Shown here piece after piece: positions 25,986 through 34,388 of a stretch of 64,000 nt of DNA. A program made the position numbers and the translations under genes. The stretch covers positions 24,695-88,694 of the forward strand of contig JAFSEB010000080.1 of the NCBI GenBank assembly GCA_017435905.1, written 5' to 3'. The first letter of the stretch is position 1; each line of letters begins with the position of its first letter. The DNA comes from Clostridia bacterium (GTDB taxonomy: Bacteria; Bacillota; Clostridia; Christensenellales; CAG-138). The notes beneath the pieces are model-generated. The model did no database searches. It saw only the letters and a program-made list of their open reading frames with translations, and was not told the origin of the DNA.

Positions 25986-27041
25986 TCACGGCGCAAGGGG
26001 CAGCGGCGTCTTTGCGGCTTCGGGCGCTGCATTTCCGATTTCTGCCGTTTTTGCGATGGCTTGTGCAAGGTACTCCACCGCATTAAGCGCCTGCGTGAGG
26101 GTATTGGCGTTGTGCCCCACCTCCACCAGCAGGCATTGGTTCGATACATGCTGGTTATAGCGGCCCGTTTTCACCCGAATGTTGCGCATAAGTTCCGCAT
26201 CGATCTGCAGAAGATACTCCGTCAGCTTTTTGGCGAGGGCATAGTTGGCGGCAAAATCCGGTTTTTCGCCGAAGCCCGTGCCCGTTGCCCCTTCTCCGGT
26301 GCCCACAACGAACATCATCCGTGCCACCTCTTTTCCGTCAAGGATGAGATAATCCTTTTTCTCCTTAGGGTCGTTGCCGTAGGCATCCCGATGGAGGTCG
26401 ATAAACATGGTAACGGAAGGATATTCTTCCTTATATTGTTCCATGGTCTTCACGCTGCGTGAATAAGCGGTGGACAGCTTTGGCGGCTCATGGTTCGTGG
26501 TGTCGTGTATGACGCTGATGCCGTACTTGTTCCGAAGAAGGTCCGCCAGCTTTTCCCCCACGGCGATCACGCTGCGGCTTTCATCCGCCGTGCGCCATGG
26601 GCTCGTTTCCGCATATTCCTCTCCCTCCGCAGGAAAATACGCCTCCGTAGCGTGGGTATGGTAGATGAGGATGCGTGGTTCTTCACCGGAAAGGTCGATG
26701 GGCGCCCTTTCCGCCGTTTCCGTTTGCAGCAGCTCGATGCGCACGCTGTTGCTGACGCCGCTGTCCACATCCGTTTGCGGCACAAGGATCGGCGAAGGCA
26801 GTTCAGAGTACTCCGAAGTATTATCTTCTGCACGGATCTCCCTGCCGCCCGGGTATGCCAAGGGGAACCCCAGCGAAAACAGCTCCGCCGCAGCGCTGCC
26901 GCCCTTTGCAATGCGCACTGCGGATGCGGCAAACAGCGCCACCGCCAAAGCAAACCCCGTTAAGGGGATGGCTGCCGCTGCTCGCTTTCGGATCAATGCT
27001 GCCCGGGCCTCCGCCCGTGTGGGTGTTTTCCTTTCCCGCAT
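25986..27041 (-). CDS. spoIIP: Stage II sporulation protein P
   Basis: 351 residues. An N-terminal membrane anchor (AAAAIPLTGFALAVALFAAS) is followed by an extracytoplasmic amidase/endopeptidase domain with LIYHTHATEAYFP, MFIDLHRDAYGN and VEVGHNANT, the conserved His and Glu motifs of SpoIIP, which degrades septal peptidoglycan during engulfment. The start is the ATG at 27041 with GGAGG 8 bases upstream; an earlier ATG (MEAED) is less well placed. It lies 43 bases downstream of gpr, an order known in spore formers. Confidence 0.9.
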   Translation of the reverse strand: MRERKTPTRAEARAALIRKRAAAAIPLTGFALAVALFAASAVRIAKGGSAAAELFSLGFPLAYPGGREIRAEDNTSEYSELPSPILVPQTDVDSGVSNSVRIELLQTETAERAPIDLSGEEPRILIYHTHATEAYFPAEGEEYAETSPWRTADESRSVIAVGEKLADLLRNKYGISVIHDTTNHEPPKLSTAYSRSVKTMEQYKEEYPSVTMFIDLHRDAYGNDPKEKKDYLILDGKEVARMMFVVGTGEGATGTGFGEKPDFAANYALAKKLTEYLLQIDAELMRNIRVKTGRYNQHVSNQCLLVEVGHNANTLTQALNAVEYLAQAIAKTAEIGNAAPEAAKTPLPLAP

Positions 27042-27084
27042 GGTTCTGTCCTCCGCTTCCATGTTTATGAGCGGTCGGACATGT

Positions 27085-28008
27085 TTATGCGATAAGCGAG
27101 CGCACCGTTTCGTGATCCGCACCGAAAAGCGCCATGTTGATGCCGTCCGCCAGCATGCGGGTCATATCGGAAAGGATGCTGTCGATATCCTTCGGCGTGA
27201 CGATCAGCTCGCCGGTGTGCTCGGAAATGAGCTTTTCCGCCAGCGTTTTCAGCTGCTCTTCCTGTCCCTCAAGCCCCATTTCCCCGGCGATGAGGCCGAT
27301 GGTATCCCGGGAAATGGTGCTTGCATACACCACAAGCGGCACGCCGAGGGCGATCACCGGCACATGAAGCGTCTCGATTGTCAGTCCTTGCCGTACATTT
27401 CCCACGCCGGCGCCGGGGCAGATGCCGGCATCGCTCAGCTGCACCACCGTGCCGATGCGCTCCGTACGCCTTGATGCAAGGGCATCCACCGCAAGGATCA
27501 GATCCGGCTTGCAGTGGGCCGCAATGCCCTTGACGATCTCCAGTGTCTCCACCCCCGTAATGCCCAGCACGCCCGGCGCCACTGCGCTCACCGCGCGCAC
27601 GGGCTTTGGCAGCACATCCGGCAGGTACTGCTTGATGTGGCGTGTCACATACACCGCCTCCGCCACCCGTGGGCCGAGGGAATCCGGCGTCACCGCCCTG
27701 TTGCCAAGCCCGATCACAAGGGCGCTTTCCAAGGGGGAATACTGCGCCATCAGCGACGTTAGTTCCGCCGCAAGCGCACGGCTCCCCTCCAAAAGCACAT
27801 CGCCCTGATACTCCGCATTTTGCGGCAGTTCAAGGGATATGTAGCTGCCCCTTTCCTTATCGAGCGCCTTTGCCGCAGCCTCCGTTTCGATATGGATCCG
27901 GGTGCAGACGATGCTGCCCCGCTTCTCTGTTTCCTCCCTGACGCCATCAAGCTCCGGCTGCAGTTCCCGTGCTTCCGCCGCCAGATCCGTGCGGATGGAA
28001 AAAGCCAT
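27085..28008 (-). CDS. gpr: Germination protease (GPR endopeptidase)
   Basis: 307 residues. GPR cleaves the small acid-soluble spore proteins at germination, two of which are encoded at 46,239-46,743. Recognisable motifs are IRTDLAAEARE at the N-terminus, VIGLGNRAVTPDSLGPR, APGVLGITGVETLEI and AVDALASR. It is somewhat shorter than the Bacillus enzyme but close to clostridial forms. AAGGAGG lies upstream of the ATG. It is divergent from rpsT and probably co-transcribed with spoIIP. Confidence 0.93.
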   Translation of the reverse strand: MAFSIRTDLAAEARELQPELDGVREETEKRGSIVCTRIHIETEAAAKALDKERGSYISLELPQNAEYQGDVLLEGSRALAAELTSLMAQYSPLESALVIGLGNRAVTPDSLGPRVAEAVYVTRHIKQYLPDVLPKPVRAVSAVAPGVLGITGVETLEIVKGIAAHCKPDLILAVDALASRRTERIGTVVQLSDAGICPGAGVGNVRQGLTIETLHVPVIALGVPLVVYASTISRDTIGLIAGEMGLEGQEEQLKTLAEKLISEHTGELIVTPKDIDSILSDMTRMLADGINMALFGADHETVRSLIA

Positions 28009-28174
28009 AAAAAACCTCCTTGCACACAAGCAAAATTTAGTGTACAGTATCCCCTGCGGCAGTGGAAAATATTTGTGAAAAAAGTGACCTGTACAAGGTG
28101 AAATGGGCTTGCAATATGCAGTTTCACATGGTATAATCTCTACTGTTCGAGTAAAAAACAGGGGGGTGAATTCT

Positions 28175-28435
28175 TTGGCAAACCATAAGTCCGCTTTGAA
28201 GCGTGTGAGTGTCACCGCGAAAAAGAACCTTCGTAATCGTATGATCACGTCCCAGGTCAAGACTGCGGTCAAGAGCTTCGATCAGACTCTTGCTTCCGAT
28301 GACCAGGCCGCAATCAACGCTGCTTACGTCAATGCCGTGAGCACTGTGGACAAGGCCGCCGCGAAGGGCGTTATCCATAAAAACGCTGCGAACCGCAAAA
28401 AGGCTCAGCTTGCAGTCAAACTGGCTGCCAAATAA
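28175..28435 (+). CDS. rpsT: 30S ribosomal protein S20
   Basis: 86 residues, matching S20: LANHKSALKRVSVTAKKNLRN with the typical Lys/Arg-rich helices and the ending KGVIHKNAANRKKAQLAVKL. It binds 16S rRNA in the small subunit. The start is TTG at 28175, with GGGGGGTGA upstream and the family N-terminus beginning exactly there; no ATG fits. An ORF extension upstream is not conserved sequence. Confidence 0.95.
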   Translation: MANHKSALKRVSVTAKKNLRNRMITSQVKTAVKSFDQTLASDDQAAINAAYVNAVSTVDKAAAKGVIHKNAANRKKAQLAVKLAAK

Positions 28436-28466
28436 GCTAGCCCCCGTTAGTGAGCATGCAAATTTT

Positions 28467-28500
28467 AGGCCAACTGAGATAGCTTGGCCTGTTTGCTGTT
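28467..28500 (+). terminator. Weak terminator after rpsT
   Basis: AGGCCAA (28467-28473) pairs with TTGGCCT (28484-28490), followed by GTTTGCTGTTTT. Confidence 0.5.
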
Positions 28501-28521
28501 TTGGCAAAACATTGTGAGAGC

Positions 28522-28567
28522 GCAAAAAAACGGGAGTATCCGCTAAGGGATGCTCCCGTTTTTTTGC
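28522..28567. terminator. Bidirectional terminator between rpsT and serine hydrolase 1
   Basis: A perfect 15-bp stem (28522-28536/28553-28567) has poly-A and poly-T flanks. The 16-base loop reads GTATCC and GGGATGC at its two sides, echoing the ends of the 278-bp element. Confidence 0.85.
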
Positions 28568-28578
28568 ATCAAAGTGCA

Positions 28579-30006
28579 TTATGCCTGCTTTTTGAAGTTA
28601 AGCCAGAACTTGGTATCGCTGGTATACAGCTGCAGGTCGCCGTTCTCTTCCACCTTGAGCTTCACATGGTCGGGAGTCAGGCCGTCATAGCCGCCGCTGT
28701 AGGCAGAAATGCTGCCATCCGCTTCACGCCGGATCTTTGCGGTAAAGTTACCGTAGGTAAAGCGCAGCTGACCTTCCGCCTCGTCGATCACAAACTCTTC
28801 ATAGGCAGGGTGCGCATAAACGCCCATCAGATCGGGATCGCTCTCCACGGTAACGGGCGTGCCTTCGGCATTGCTTTTGACCTGTGCCGCCATCTCATCA
28901 CGGTCCTTCAGCCACTTGTCGATCATCCGGTCATAGCTGTCTTCCACATCCCCCTTCACGATCGCATCAAGCACGATGGCACAGGCGATGCCGGCAGCAG
29001 GCGTGGTGCCGGTGTTGAAGCACATCACATAGCCCACTTCCTCATCCTTCAGGAAGCCCACCTGCGTGTTGAAGCCTGCATGACCGCCGCCGTGGAACAG
29101 CAGTGTCTTGCCGTAATATTCGGTGACGTGCCATGCCTTCGCATACGCAATGCTCTTGAGGAAACCGTAGCTTTGCCCCGTTCCGATCACGGGGGCAATG
29201 ATCTCCTGAAACTGCTTTTCGCTGCAGAGCCTGCCGCCGTCGGGAGTCCTGCCGCCACGGCTCATGGCGATGATCCACTTTGCCATGTTCTTCATGCTGA
29301 TGCGGATGCCGCCGCAGGGAGAACTGGAAAAATTGTCCGCATGGGCGCAGATTTTGGCTTCAAAGCCGTTGCTGCAATAGGGCGTTGCCACTTCGATCCC
29401 GGTCAGGTCGGGGTTGGTGCCGCGGGTAAAGATGGGTGAAATGCCAAGGCGTTTGGCGATGCGCTCATGGATCTGGTTCTCCCAGCTTTCGCCGCCCCGG
29501 ATGACCTCTTCAAGGTAGCCGAGGAGAATGAACATATGGTTATTGTACTGATATTTGCTGCGGAAGCCCACATTGGGATCAAGATACTTGAGCTTGCGGG
29601 TCAGGTTTTCCCTGTCGCCAAGGATCTTCTCACGCATGAAGTCATGGGAAGGAAGACCGCTGCGGTGGCTTGCCATGTCACGCACGGAAAGGTTATTGCC
29701 GGCGTATTCATCCTTCATCTCAAACCAGGGAATATAGTTTTTGATGGGTGCATCCCAATCAAGAAGGCCCTCATCGATAGCCTGCGCCGCAAGCATAACG
29801 GTCCACGCTTTGGAAGTGGAGGCGACATCGTAAAGGGTATCCTGAGAAGAAGGGATCTTCTTTTCCCTGTCCGCATAGCCGTAGTTATAAGTGTAGACCA
29901 CCTCTTCGCCCTTGGTGATGGCAATAGCACCGCCCACAAGACCGGTTTCTTTCGTAATGCGCTGTAATGTACGATCCAATACTGCTGTCAACCGCTTCGT
30001 ATCCAT
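28579..30006 (-). CDS. Serine hydrolase, beta-lactamase/class C family (paralog 1)
   Basis: 475 residues. Active-site motifs are SxxK (ASTSKAWT, near residue 64), a Tyr-x-Asn (QYNNHMF) and HxG (HGGGHAG) in place of KTG. The C-terminal 110 residues form an additional beta-rich domain. No signal peptide is seen, so the enzyme is likely cytoplasmic, perhaps an esterase or D-aminopeptidase-like enzyme. It is closely similar throughout to the gene directly upstream, a tandem duplication. AAAGGAGAACC precedes the ATG. Confidence 0.87.
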   Translation of the reverse strand: MDTKRLTAVLDRTLQRITKETGLVGGAIAITKGEEVVYTYNYGYADREKKIPSSQDTLYDVASTSKAWTVMLAAQAIDEGLLDWDAPIKNYIPWFEMKDEYAGNNLSVRDMASHRSGLPSHDFMREKILGDRENLTRKLKYLDPNVGFRSKYQYNNHMFILLGYLEEVIRGGESWENQIHERIAKRLGISPIFTRGTNPDLTGIEVATPYCSNGFEAKICAHADNFSSSPCGGIRISMKNMAKWIIAMSRGGRTPDGGRLCSEKQFQEIIAPVIGTGQSYGFLKSIAYAKAWHVTEYYGKTLLFHGGGHAGFNTQVGFLKDEEVGYVMCFNTGTTPAAGIACAIVLDAIVKGDVEDSYDRMIDKWLKDRDEMAAQVKSNAEGTPVTVESDPDLMGVYAHPAYEEFVIDEAEGQLRFTYGNFTAKIRREADGSISAYSGGYDGLTPDHVKLKVEENGDLQLYTSDTKFWLNFKKQA

Positions 30007-30096
30007 TATCGGTTCTCCTTTATTGAATTGAAAAGTGGAAGAATTGAATATAATGAATTATACTATAATGAATTATACCATGAATCATATCCGAAA

Positions 30097-30140
30097 AAAA
30101 GGCGCATCCGTTCGGGGTATTCCGATAGGATGCGCCTTTT
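30097..30140 (-). terminator. Terminator with conserved apical motif (serine hydrolase 2)
   Basis: The 13-bp stem 30097-30109/30128-30140 is continued, after a symmetric 3x3 internal loop, by CGG-GGTATT-CCG (30113-30124). The same apex occurs at 1957-1968 and 46862-46873. Confidence 0.85.
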
Positions 30141-30169
30141 CGGTTTCTTTTCGTTTATGCAAGCTTGAT

Positions 30170-31600
30170 TTATGCCTGCTTTTTAAAGGTGAGCCAGTAC
30201 CTGGTATCGCTGGTGTACAGCTGCAGATCGCCGTTCTCTACCACCTTGAGCTTCACATGATCGGGGGTCAGACCGTCGTAGCTGCCCTTGTAAGCGGAAA
30301 TGCTGCCGTCCGCCTCACGCTGTACCTTTGCGGTAAAGGTGCCGTAGGTGAAGCGCAGCTGGCCGTCCGCCTCATCGATCACGAACTCTTCATAGGCAGG
30401 ATGTACGTATACGCCCATCAGGTTGGGATCGCTTTCCTTGGTGATGGGGGTGCCTTCGGTATTTCCCTTGACCTTGGCGACCATATCGTCACGGCGCTTG
30501 AGCCACTTATCGATCAGGTAGTCGTAGGAATCCTTGACATCGCCTGTGACGATGGCATCGAGCACGATGGCACGTGCCACATCATCGCCGGGGGTGGTAC
30601 CGGTGTTGAAGCACATCACATAGCCCACTTCCTCATCCTTCAGGAAGCCCACCTGCGTGCAGAAGCCCTCATGGCCGCCGCTGTGGAAGATGATGGTCTT
30701 GCCGAGGTAATCGGCGTTATGCCAGCCCTGAGCATAGGTGCTGCTCTTGATCATATCGTAATCTTCTTCCGCAGAAGCGATCACGGGGGCGATGATCTCC
30801 TGGAACTGCTTTTCACTGCAGAGCCTGCCGCCGTCGGGGGTCTTGCCGCCACGGCTCATGGCGATGATCCACTTTGCCATGTTCTTCATGCTGATGCGGA
30901 TGCCGCCGCAGGGGGAGCTGTAGAGGTTGTCCGCATGGGCGCAGATCTTGGCTTCAAAGCCGTTGCTGCAGTAAGGAGTTGCCACTTCGACACCGGTCAG
31001 ATCCGGATTGGTACCGCGGGAAAAGATGGGGGAAATGCCAAGGCGCTTGGCGATGCGCTCGTGGATCTGAGTCTCCCAGGTCTCGCCGCCCCGGATGACC
31101 TCTTCAAGGTAGCCGAGGAGGATGAACATGTGGTTATTGTACTGATACTTGCTGCGGAAGCCCACATTGTAATCAAGATACTTGAGCTTGCGGGTCAGGT
31201 TTTCCCTGTCGCCAAGGATCTTTTCACGCATGAAGTCATGGGAAGGAAGACCGCTGCGGTGGCTGGCAGCATCACGCACGGAAAGGTTATTGCCGGCGTA
31301 TTCATCCATCATTTCAAACCAGGGAATGTGATTTTTGATGGGCTCATCCCATTCAAGAAGACCTTCATCGATAGCCTGTGCCGCAAGCATGACAGTCCAT
31401 GCCTTGGAGGTGGAGGCAACATCGTAAAGAGTATCCTGAGAAGAGGGGATCTTGTTTTCCCTGTCGGCATAGCCGTAGTTATAGGTGTAGACCACTTCTT
31501 CACCCTTGGTGATGGCGATAGCACCGCCCACAAGGCCGGTCTCATCCGTAATACGCTGTAATGCCTTATCCAATGCTGCTGTTAACCGCTTCGTATCCAT
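30170..31600 (-). CDS. Serine hydrolase, beta-lactamase/class C family (paralog 2)
   Basis: 476 residues with ASTSKAWT (SxxK), QYNNHMF (YxN) and HSGGHEG (HxG), matching paralog 1 almost everywhere. The most obvious differences are a changed segment after the EKQFQEIIAP motif and scattered substitutions in the C-terminal domain. The start is ATG 31600 with AAAGGAGAACG upstream; a longer open frame lacks such a site. A TATAAT-like box lies at 31664-31659. A terminator separates the copies, so each may be transcribed independently. Confidence 0.87.
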   Translation of the reverse strand: MDTKRLTAALDKALQRITDETGLVGGAIAITKGEEVVYTYNYGYADRENKIPSSQDTLYDVASTSKAWTVMLAAQAIDEGLLEWDEPIKNHIPWFEMMDEYAGNNLSVRDAASHRSGLPSHDFMREKILGDRENLTRKLKYLDYNVGFRSKYQYNNHMFILLGYLEEVIRGGETWETQIHERIAKRLGISPIFSRGTNPDLTGVEVATPYCSNGFEAKICAHADNLYSSPCGGIRISMKNMAKWIIAMSRGGKTPDGGRLCSEKQFQEIIAPVIASAEEDYDMIKSSTYAQGWHNADYLGKTIIFHSGGHEGFCTQVGFLKDEEVGYVMCFNTGTTPGDDVARAIVLDAIVTGDVKDSYDYLIDKWLKRRDDMVAKVKGNTEGTPITKESDPNLMGVYVHPAYEEFVIDEADGQLRFTYGTFTAKVQREADGSISAYKGSYDGLTPDHVKLKVVENGDLQLYTSDTRYWLTFKKQA

Positions 31601-31933
31601 TTGTTCGTTCTCCTTTATTGAATTGAATTGAGAAACAGAGAAGAGTTGACCGGTATTTATTATACCACAGATGGCACCGAAGAAAAAGCGTAACCTTTTC
31701 GGTTTGAACAAATCTTCAGTTTGTATCAAAAAGCTGCTTGTAAAACAGCTGTATTATACATTTTGACGCATGTAAACCGGATTCTTCCCTTTTTTCTTCG
31801 TACTTTTCAAAAAAAGTAATGCATTGTATGTATGATTTTGATATAAAAAATGTCGGGCATTTTTTCAATGCCATGATGGCCGACCGCAATGCGGCGGACT
31901 TTTTTATGTAATACCGATACAAAGGAGAAGCCC
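31601..31933. other. Intergenic region between serine hydrolase 2 and the abgT fragment
   Basis: It holds the leader of the hydrolase gene (minus) and an A/T-rich stretch. On the plus side, small hairpins around 31855-31905 (GGCAT/ATGCC, CCGC/GCGG) are followed by TTTTTT before the abgT fragment. I see no gene. Confidence 0.5.
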
Positions 31934-32119
31934 ATGTCCCAGAAAAACGAAAACAAGGTCAGCCTTTACAACCGCTGCCTCAACGGCATCGAGCGTGTTG
32001 GCAACAAGCTGCCCCACTCCATCGCCCTGTTTGCGATACTCGCCCTGCTGATCGTCGTCTGGCTGCTCACCGGCCTTCCCATCGGCATCGGCACCAGCAT
32101 CTTCTACCCTGCGATCTGA
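31934..32119 (+). pseudogene. AbgT-family transporter fragment (N-terminus only)
   Basis: 61 codons, with AAAGGAG before the ATG. The sequence RCLNGIERVGNKLPHSIALF and the following helix match the extreme N-terminus of AbgT (p-aminobenzoyl-glutamate) transporters, normally about 500 residues. The frame then stops at FYPAI and a terminator begins 12 bases later, so some 90 percent of the gene is missing. A deletion has joined the start of the gene to its terminator. Confidence 0.75.
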
Positions 32120-32131
32120 CACACATTCATG

Positions 32132-32166
32132 CAAACAGGCAGCGGATTTTTCCGCTGCCTGTTTTA
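32132..32166 (+). terminator. Terminator after the abgT fragment
   Basis: AAACAGGCAGCGG pairs with CCGCTGCCTGTTT across a T-rich loop, with a following T-run. Confidence 0.85.
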
Positions 32167-32252
32167 TGTTTCTTGCCGCTTATCCGCCGCTGCATTATAA
32201 TAGGATCATCGACACACTTCCCCATTCATCCCAATGACCAAGGAGCTTTGCC

Positions 32253-33530
32253 ATGCGATCGATCAAACGGCTGTCAGCGCTTTTGCTTGCACTTTTTATC
32301 CTTCTTCCTGCAGGCGCAGCCTTTGCCTCCGGCGAGGAGGCGGCAGGCGGCGACATCATCCCGTCCGATGCCCCCGCCCTTCCGGATGTGGAGATGGCGC
32401 TGCTTTACGAAGAAAGCACGAATACCCTTCTGTATGCGAAGGACATCGAAACACGCAACGAGCCTGCCAGCATGACAAAGGTAATGACCGCCATGCTTGT
32501 CCTTGAGCATGACGGCGACCTTTCGGGCACCTATACCGTGCCTGCGGATGCGGTATCGGCACAGTACTGTTCCTGGATGGAACGGGTACACCTGCTTGTG
32601 GGCGAGGAGTTGAAGGTTTATGACCTGATGGAATACATGCTGGTAGCCTCCGGCAACGAGGCTGCCACCACCCTTGCCATGTATGTAACGGGAAATATCC
32701 CCGCCTTTGTCAAAAAGATGAATGAAAAAGCGGTGGAGCTTGGCATGATGAACACCCATTATGCCGATCCACACGGCCTTTCCACCCATTCAAGCATCAG
32801 TTCTGCGGATATGCTTACCCTTGCACGCTACGCCATGCAGAACCCGCTTTTCCGCCAGCTTGTCGCCACAAGGAGCGGTCGGCTCCCTGCCAACAGCATC
32901 CGCAAGGAAGCCATTACCTACAATACCACCAACCGGGTGATGTCGCCCCGTTCCACCCCTGCCTACATGACCAATTTTTCCGATGATATCATCGGCATCA
33001 AAACCGGCTCCACCCGTGATGCAGGCTACAACCTTTCCGCCTGCATGGTAAAGGGCGATCTGACCTTTTACAGCGTGGTCATGCAGGGGCGTGAGGTAGA
33101 GCGCCGGGGCAGCACGCTTTACTCCCATTACCTGAGCACCATAGAGTTGTTCCGCTACGCACAGGGGTTTGAAAAAACAGGCTTCACCGCCGGCAGCGAG
33201 ATCCTGCGCACCTCCATGCAGGGCAGCAAAACGGCAGATCTGCCGCTGACCATTGAGGAAGACCTTTTCATCCTTGCGCAGGAAGGTGAGCAGATCTTCG
33301 CCGAAACGCACCTTGAAAAGATCGGCAGGCGTGTGGAAGCAGGGCAGATCGTGGGCATGCTGACCCTTCGTGATGCCTTTGGCAACGTGCGTGAAACGCC
33401 CCTTGTGGCCATGGAAAGCATCGCCGTGCCCTTTACGCTGCCGCCCGCCGTTTCCGGTGCAGGCTGCGTGCTGGTGCTCGTTGCCTTTATCATGCTGCGG
33501 AAGAAGGAAAAGCAGGGAAAGAAGGCATAA
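32253..33530 (+). CDS. D-alanyl-D-alanine carboxypeptidase (DacF/PBP5 type)
   Basis: 425 residues. A Sec signal peptide (MRSIKRLSALLLALFILLPA) leads to an S11 serine peptidase domain with SMTK (SxxK), SGN and KTG motifs, and a C-terminal anchor (VLVLVAFIML) followed by Lys residues. It trims the terminal D-alanine of peptidoglycan stem peptides outside the cell. AAGGAGC lies seven bases before the ATG. A terminator follows. Whether it is vegetative or sporulation-specific cannot be told. Confidence 0.93.
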   Translation: MRSIKRLSALLLALFILLPAGAAFASGEEAAGGDIIPSDAPALPDVEMALLYEESTNTLLYAKDIETRNEPASMTKVMTAMLVLEHDGDLSGTYTVPADAVSAQYCSWMERVHLLVGEELKVYDLMEYMLVASGNEAATTLAMYVTGNIPAFVKKMNEKAVELGMMNTHYADPHGLSTHSSISSADMLTLARYAMQNPLFRQLVATRSGRLPANSIRKEAITYNTTNRVMSPRSTPAYMTNFSDDIIGIKTGSTRDAGYNLSACMVKGDLTFYSVVMQGREVERRGSTLYSHYLSTIELFRYAQGFEKTGFTAGSEILRTSMQGSKTADLPLTIEEDLFILAQEGEQIFAETHLEKIGRRVEAGQIVGMLTLRDAFGNVRETPLVAMESIAVPFTLPPAVSGAGCVLVLVAFIMLRKKEKQGKKA

Positions 33531-33543
33531 TGTATCAAAAAAG

Positions 33544-33567
33544 AAGGGACGCCGCGGCGTCCCTTTT
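33544..33567 (+). terminator. Terminator of the carboxypeptidase gene
   Basis: AAGGGACGCC/GGCGTCCCTT stem, 2-base apex, then TTC. Confidence 0.75.
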
Positions 33568-33664
33568 CGCATTTTTATTTTGCTTTCTTGCCTATCATTT
33601 TGAACAGCTGTGAGAATACATCCGCATCGTTCAGAAATTTTCCGCTCATCATTTGCGCCTGCAC

Positions 33665-33700
33665 AAAAAAATAAAGCACCCGGTTGGGTGCTTATTTTTT
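33665..33700 (-). terminator. Terminator of the tRNA operon
   Basis: GCACCC-GGTT-GGGTGC with A/T-rich flanks pairing outward, directly after tRNA-Cys on the minus strand. Confidence 0.85.
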
Positions 33701-33701
33701 G

Positions 33702-33775
33702 TGGAGGCGCCACCCGGAATCGAACCGGGGATGAAGGTTTTGCAGACCTCTGCCTTACCGCTTGGCTATGGCGCC
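33702..33775 (-). tRNA. tRNA-Cys (GCA)
   Basis: 74 bases including encoded CCA. Acceptor GGCGCCA/TGGCGCC, anticodon loop with GCA, T-arm GGTTCGATTCC. It is the last gene of the five-tRNA transcript. Confidence 0.95.
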
Positions 33776-33780
33776 ATAAG

Positions 33781-33856
33781 TGGAGCGGGAGACGGGGCTC
33801 GAACCCGCCACCTCCGCCTTGGCAAGGCGGCGCTCTACCAAATGAGCTACTCCCGC
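33781..33856 (-). tRNA. tRNA-Gly (GCC)
   Basis: 76 bases with CCA. Acceptor GCGGGAG/CTCCCGC, anticodon GCC in TTGCCAA, T-loop GTTCGAGCC. Confidence 0.95.
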
Positions 33857-33859
33857 AGA

Positions 33860-33935
33860 TGGTGCCTCAGAGTGGACTTGAACCACCGACACAGGGATTT
33901 TCAGTCCCTTGCTCTACCAACTGAGCTACCGAGGC
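33860..33935 (-). tRNA. tRNA-Phe (GAA)
   Basis: 76 bases with CCA. Acceptor GCCTCGG/CTGAGGC with one G-U, anticodon GAA in CTGAAAA. Confidence 0.95.
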
Positions 33936-33939
33936 ATAT

Positions 33940-34016
33940 TGGCGACCCGAAGGGGGCTCGAACCCCTGACCTCCAGCGTGACAGGCTGGCATTCTAACCA
34001 ACTGAACTACCGGGCC
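33940..34016 (-). tRNA. tRNA-Asp (GTC)
   Basis: 77 bases with CCA. Acceptor GGCCCGG/TCGGGTC with G-U pairs, anticodon GTC in CTGTCAC. Confidence 0.95.
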
Positions 34017-34020
34017 ACTG

Positions 34021-34096
34021 TGGTGGGAGCTACAGGGCTCGAACCTGTGACCCTCTGCTTGTAAGGCAGATGCTCTCCCAGCTGAGCTAAGCTCCC
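34021..34096 (-). tRNA. tRNA-Val (TAC)
   Basis: 76 bases with CCA. Acceptor GGGAGCT/AGCTCCC, anticodon TAC in CTTACAA. First gene of the operon, 13 bases after the -10 box. Confidence 0.95.
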
Positions 34097-34109
34097 ACGT
34101 GCAGGGATT

Positions 34110-34139
34110 AGTATACCCTATTTATACCTTCCCTGTCAA
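34110..34139 (-). promoter_or_regulatory. Promoter of the tRNA operon
   Basis: Consensus TTGACA (34139-34134), an 18-base spacer and TATACT (34115-34110) on the minus strand. Confidence 0.85.
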
Positions 34140-34388
34140 TGGTATTTTCAAAAGAAAATCACGGTTTTTTCTTTCCCGTTTTTTTCGTGGTGTTTTTGCT
34201 CCGTTTTGCATCGCTGCGTCATAAACCCACAATATATTGTGGTTTCCGGGCGTCCCTGATCCAAAATGACGGCTTTTGACAATGAATTGTTCTTTTTTCG
34301 ATAACGGTTGCGGCGCACCTGATTCCCATGGTATAGTCCCTTCGCACCGGATGAACCGGAATTTCTTTTTTCAGGAGGTGTTTCCACC

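Noticed and set aside
32107..32122. Possible selenocysteine read-through of the TGA ending the abgT fragment
   Set aside because: Sequence after the stop does not continue the transporter and a terminator begins within 12 bases.
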